This document shows positions 61,569 through 64,000 of a stretch of DNA of 64,000 nucleotides, piece by piece. Positions within the stretch are counted from its first letter, which is position 1; each line of letters starts with the position of its first letter. The position numbers and the translations under genes were made by a program. The notes below the pieces were generated by a model. It saw only the letters and a program-made list of their open reading frames with translations. It was not told the DNA's origin and made no database searches. Where the stretch lies: positions 2,976,001 to 3,040,000 of the forward strand of contig NZ_CP066339.1 in assembly GCF_016406125.1 (NCBI RefSeq), written 5' to 3'. The DNA is from Alicyclobacillus sp. SO9 (GTDB lineage Bacteria > Bacillota > Bacilli > Alicyclobacillales > Alicyclobacillaceae).

Positions 61569-62669
61569 TCATCCGTACACCTCCCGAGCAATGCTCCCTC
61601 CCGGCCGTTTTTCAGCAGTTGGGTGGATTTTCGCGTCAGGGCCGTAAAACACCTTGATGAGTCTTCCTTTTTTTCTTTCTTCGTCCATGATGGTTCGCAG
61701 TTCCTCATCTTCGTAAGAAGTGAAAATAAGAAACGACTGTTGAACCGATTCCCCTGCTGCATGATGAATCAGAGTCTTTGTAAAGGATTCTACTGCAATC
61801 GCATCAACCTCTCCGAGCACAGCGCGAATTGATGCTGCAGAGAGGTTGCCCAAGGTACCGCTGCGAAGTCGACGCAGCAACGCTGCGTTGGTAACGAAAC
61901 GAACTTGAAACCGTTTTTCGTGCAGTTGCACGGCAACAGTTAAGAGCATCTCGCAGAGTGCATCAAACTCATTTTGACGTACTCCCATCCAGTAGTCTTC
62001 AAACATCTGGGCATTGAGCATAAGACAGACAGACACGTCAGTGGAAGCAGAAAACTCCTTGGTCATCCACTTGCCTTGAGATGCACTAGCGGTCCAGGCA
62101 ATGTATTTGAGCGGATCACCAGGTTGGTAATCTCGAATTCCACGAAGACGGGTCTCATCCTGGTACATCCAGTGAAATCGCTCGATGTCGCCAGTAATGG
62201 ATTGAAACTCAGGCTGAAAAGCTAACTCGGGAAGCATTTTAGGCATAATTCGTAACATGGATTCGTCTCTTCTCTGCAAATAAAGCGATTGAAGTCCGAA
62301 ACCCTCGTTCACGGTCAGGTAGACAGGATAGTACTGCATTCGTTGTAACCCCCGCCTGGTAGCATAACATGTGACAGTCACGTCCATCTGCTGGCGCGCC
62401 CCGACGAAAGTTCTGAAACGAATGAACCGTCCGGTTCCATCCTCATTAGCCGATAAACCTGGCGGCAATTCAACTGACAACTCCACCAGTGGACATGGGA
62501 GCAGCGATGTGTTACTAAATGTAAAGCCCAGCTTCACCTCATCGCCAACGACGACATAGCGAGGTGTAAAACTCGTACGAAGTTCAATCCTGTTGCGAAC
62601 GACTGCGAACCAAAGATACGGGAAACCCCAGACGCCCGCAACCAGGCACAGCCCAAAGAGAGCCAACAT
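61569..62669 (-). CDS. DUF58 domain protein
   Basis: This 366-residue protein has an N-terminal hydrophobic helix pair (residues 1-26), a beta-rich external-like region with FTFSNTSLLPCPLVELSVEL, and the DUF58 core (RGIRDYQPGDPLKYIAWTAS near residue 178, then ATDVSVCLML-like vWA-type strand). DUF58 proteins are membrane-associated partners of MoxR ATPases. The ATG overlaps the MoxR stop by one base (TGATG), so the two are translationally coupled. Confidence 0.9.
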   Translation of the reverse strand: MLALFGLCLVAGVWGFPYLWFAVVRNRIELRTSFTPRYVVVGDEVKLGFTFSNTSLLPCPLVELSVELPPGLSANEDGTGRFIRFRTFVGARQQMDVTVTCYATRRGLQRMQYYPVYLTVNEGFGLQSLYLQRRDESMLRIMPKMLPELAFQPEFQSITGDIERFHWMYQDETRLRGIRDYQPGDPLKYIAWTASASQGKWMTKEFSASTDVSVCLMLNAQMFEDYWMGVRQNEFDALCEMLLTVAVQLHEKRFQVRFVTNAALLRRLRSGTLGNLSAASIRAVLGEVDAIAVESFTKTLIHHAAGESVQQSFLIFTSYEDEELRTIMDEERKKGRLIKVFYGPDAKIHPTAEKRPGGSIAREVYG

Positions 62670-63631
62670 CAGTGCTTAACCTCGGCAAATTCTGTCGGCA
62701 CTGGGACTTGTTTTAGAACTTCCTGTAAGACGTCAACCTCACCTGTGTCCGTACCCCGTGCCCACTTGGTGAACGTTTTCAAGCGATGGTCCAACACAGG
62801 AACCAGGGCCTCCTGGACATCATCCGGAATGACGTAGTCTCGTCTCGCAACCACAGCTAATCCTTGTGCAAATGCCGTCACCGCCAGCACCGCTCGGGGG
62901 CTGGCACCAAGTTCGACTTGCTCATGCTCTCGCGTCTGTCTGCACAGCCGAACAATGTACTGCAAAACATCTGGAGCTACGTGTACTTTCCGTGTAAAAT
63001 CGCGAAGTTCGATGACATCGGGTCCGCTTAGTATTGGCTGCAGTTCGAAACCATTTCCAAACCTGATGCGCTCGACCATCGCAATTTCATCCGCTTCATT
63101 TGTGTAACCCAGTTGCAAACGAACAAGAAACCTGTCTAACTGTGCTTCGGGAAGTGGGAACACGCCCTGTGATTCGATTGGATTTGCCGTCGCCATGACG
63201 AGAAAAGGCTGCCGCAGAACATGGCTTGTCCCATCAACGGACACACTTTGCTCTGCCATGGCTTCCAATAGTGCAGATTGAGTCCTTGGCGTAGCTCTGT
63301 TAATTTCATCCACAAGTAGCAATTGTGTAAAGACAGGTCCCTGCCTAAATTGGAACTCGTTTTTTCCTGGATGAAACACCATAGTCCCCGTCAGTTCACT
63401 TGGCAACAGGTCTGGTGTAGCCTGGACTCGGGAAAAATCCAGCCCGAGCACCCTCGCCAATGACGTAGCGAGCGTCGTTTTTCCTGTACCTGGAATATCT
63501 TCAAAAAGGATATGCCCCCCAGCCAGCATGGCAGCCAGTGTATGTCGAATCACTTGGCGTTGTCCTATAACTTTCTTTTCCAACTCGTCTATGACTTGTA
63601 TCAGTTTTGACTGTATTGATTGGTCAAACAA
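62669..63631 (-). CDS. MoxR family AAA+ ATPase
   Basis: This 320-residue ATPase has Walker A EDIPGTGKTTLATSLA near residue 44, Walker B LLLVDEINRATPRTQSALLE, sensor 1 MATANPIESQGVFPLPEAQL and the arginine finger region DRFLVRLQLGY. MoxR proteins act as chaperones that insert cofactors or assemble complexes together with a DUF58 or vWA partner. A TTG with GGAGGGG upstream is the best start. It is the first gene of the MoxR-DUF58-membrane protein operon. Confidence 0.93.
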   Translation of the reverse strand: MFDQSIQSKLIQVIDELEKKVIGQRQVIRHTLAAMLAGGHILFEDIPGTGKTTLATSLARVLGLDFSRVQATPDLLPSELTGTMVFHPGKNEFQFRQGPVFTQLLLVDEINRATPRTQSALLEAMAEQSVSVDGTSHVLRQPFLVMATANPIESQGVFPLPEAQLDRFLVRLQLGYTNEADEIAMVERIRFGNGFELQPILSGPDVIELRDFTRKVHVAPDVLQYIVRLCRQTREHEQVELGASPRAVLAVTAFAQGLAVVARRDYVIPDDVQEALVPVLDHRLKTFTKWARGTDTGEVDVLQEVLKQVPVPTEFAEVKH

Positions 63632-63700
63632 CTCTACCCCTCCAACATGGACATCCAGAAACGTCCGATACAGGAATAGTTAATTAATTCCTCACAGTTT

Positions 63701-64000
63701 CTAAATATCCTCCTCTTCCGATTCAAGGAGAAGTCGTAATTTTTTTGCAACAAATCCGGTGGTACTGGCCTGGAGTAAAATTGTAATTAAAATTGCCATA
63801 AACGTCACAGCCGCAATGATATTTCCGCCGGGGATGCCGGCTGCAACAATAATGCCAGACAACGCTGCTGGAATGACGCCCGTTTCTCTGACCCAGAACA
63901 TGAAGAAGATTTCTCGCCAACTCCATTTGGCGTTGACATCTATGAGCACAGATACCAGTACAGTCAATGGACGAGCCACCACCATTAGGACAGCCACAAC
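63701..64000 (-). CDS. Cation/proton antiporter (CPA1 type), C-terminal end
   Basis: The reverse frame is open to the right edge and encodes the last 100 residues of a multi-spanning transporter. FMFWVRETGVIPAALSGIIV is the pattern of the NhaP/K+-H+ antiporter branch, followed by two more helices and an acidic cytoplasmic tail ESEEEDI. The rest lies beyond the window. It probably exchanges Na+ or K+ for protons. Confidence 0.8.
   Translation of the reverse strand, partial: VVAVLMVVARPLTVLVSVLIDVNAKWSWREIFFMFWVRETGVIPAALSGIIVAAGIPGGNIIAAVTFMAILITILLQASTTGFVAKKLRLLLESEEEDI

Overview
The window looks like a chromosomal segment of a spore-forming, Gram-positive Bacilli-type bacterium, most likely Alicyclobacillaceae or a close relative. 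The signs are strong AGGAGG ribosome sites with many GTG and TTG starts, an NlpC/P60 hydrolase, a SleB-like protein, UgtP-type glycolipid glucosyltransferases with a YkoP homologue, a Spo0E-like small protein, a B12-dependent class II ribonucleotide reductase, an Fe-S type APS reductase and a DapF epimerase. Genus placement is inference. I see no phage, insertion sequence, CRISPR array or rRNA. There is one tRNA, Leu(CAG), at 45437-45523.

Layout. 1-13 kb is a patchwork of small accessory units: an MFS exporter cut by the left edge, a HIT protein, a GNAT enzyme, an ABC-2 exporter operon under an ArsR-type regulator with a visible promoter and operator, two lipoproteins of unknown function (one without a usable start codon), a truncated TetR gene beside an SDR, and a LysR/amidohydrolase divergent pair sharing a perfect palindrome. 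13.3-18.1 kb carries an MFS exporter and a sulfate assimilation operon (cysH, sat, a TauE/SafE permease). 18.2-25.3 kb is a catabolic block: a sodium/solute symporter with a DUF3311 partner, two M20 amidohydrolases, an N-carbamoyl-amino-acid-type hydrolase and an unusual multidomain regulator. It probably imports and deacylates N-substituted amino acids.

25.4-33.4 kb holds an ECF sigma/anti-sigma pair with a probable self-recognised promoter, then a deoxynucleotide/B12 block: nrdJ, nrdR with two NrdR boxes around its own promoter, a HAD phosphatase and a PduO-type cobalamin adenosyltransferase that could supply the NrdJ cofactor. 33.5-45.2 kb is mixed housekeeping: MBL-fold hydrolase, NUDIX, DapF, RocB-like peptidase, LigB-like dioxygenase, CtaG, a small-multidrug-export family protein, a SleB-like protein, a TPR glycosyltransferase and a DUF1349 protein. 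Several genes shorter than 65 codons lie between these.

45.8-55 kb contains a short EmrA/EmrB pair, metA (predicted acetyl-CoA-specific), purE-purK, an NlpC/P60 hydrolase, the two subunits of a 3-oxoacid CoA-transferase and a flavin reductase. 55.2-60.2 kb is a cell-envelope cluster: two UgtP-like glycosyltransferases, YkoP, a NodB deacetylase and an LtaA-like MFS protein. 60.3-63.6 kb is a MoxR/DUF58/membrane-protein operon, and the right edge cuts a CPA1-type antiporter.
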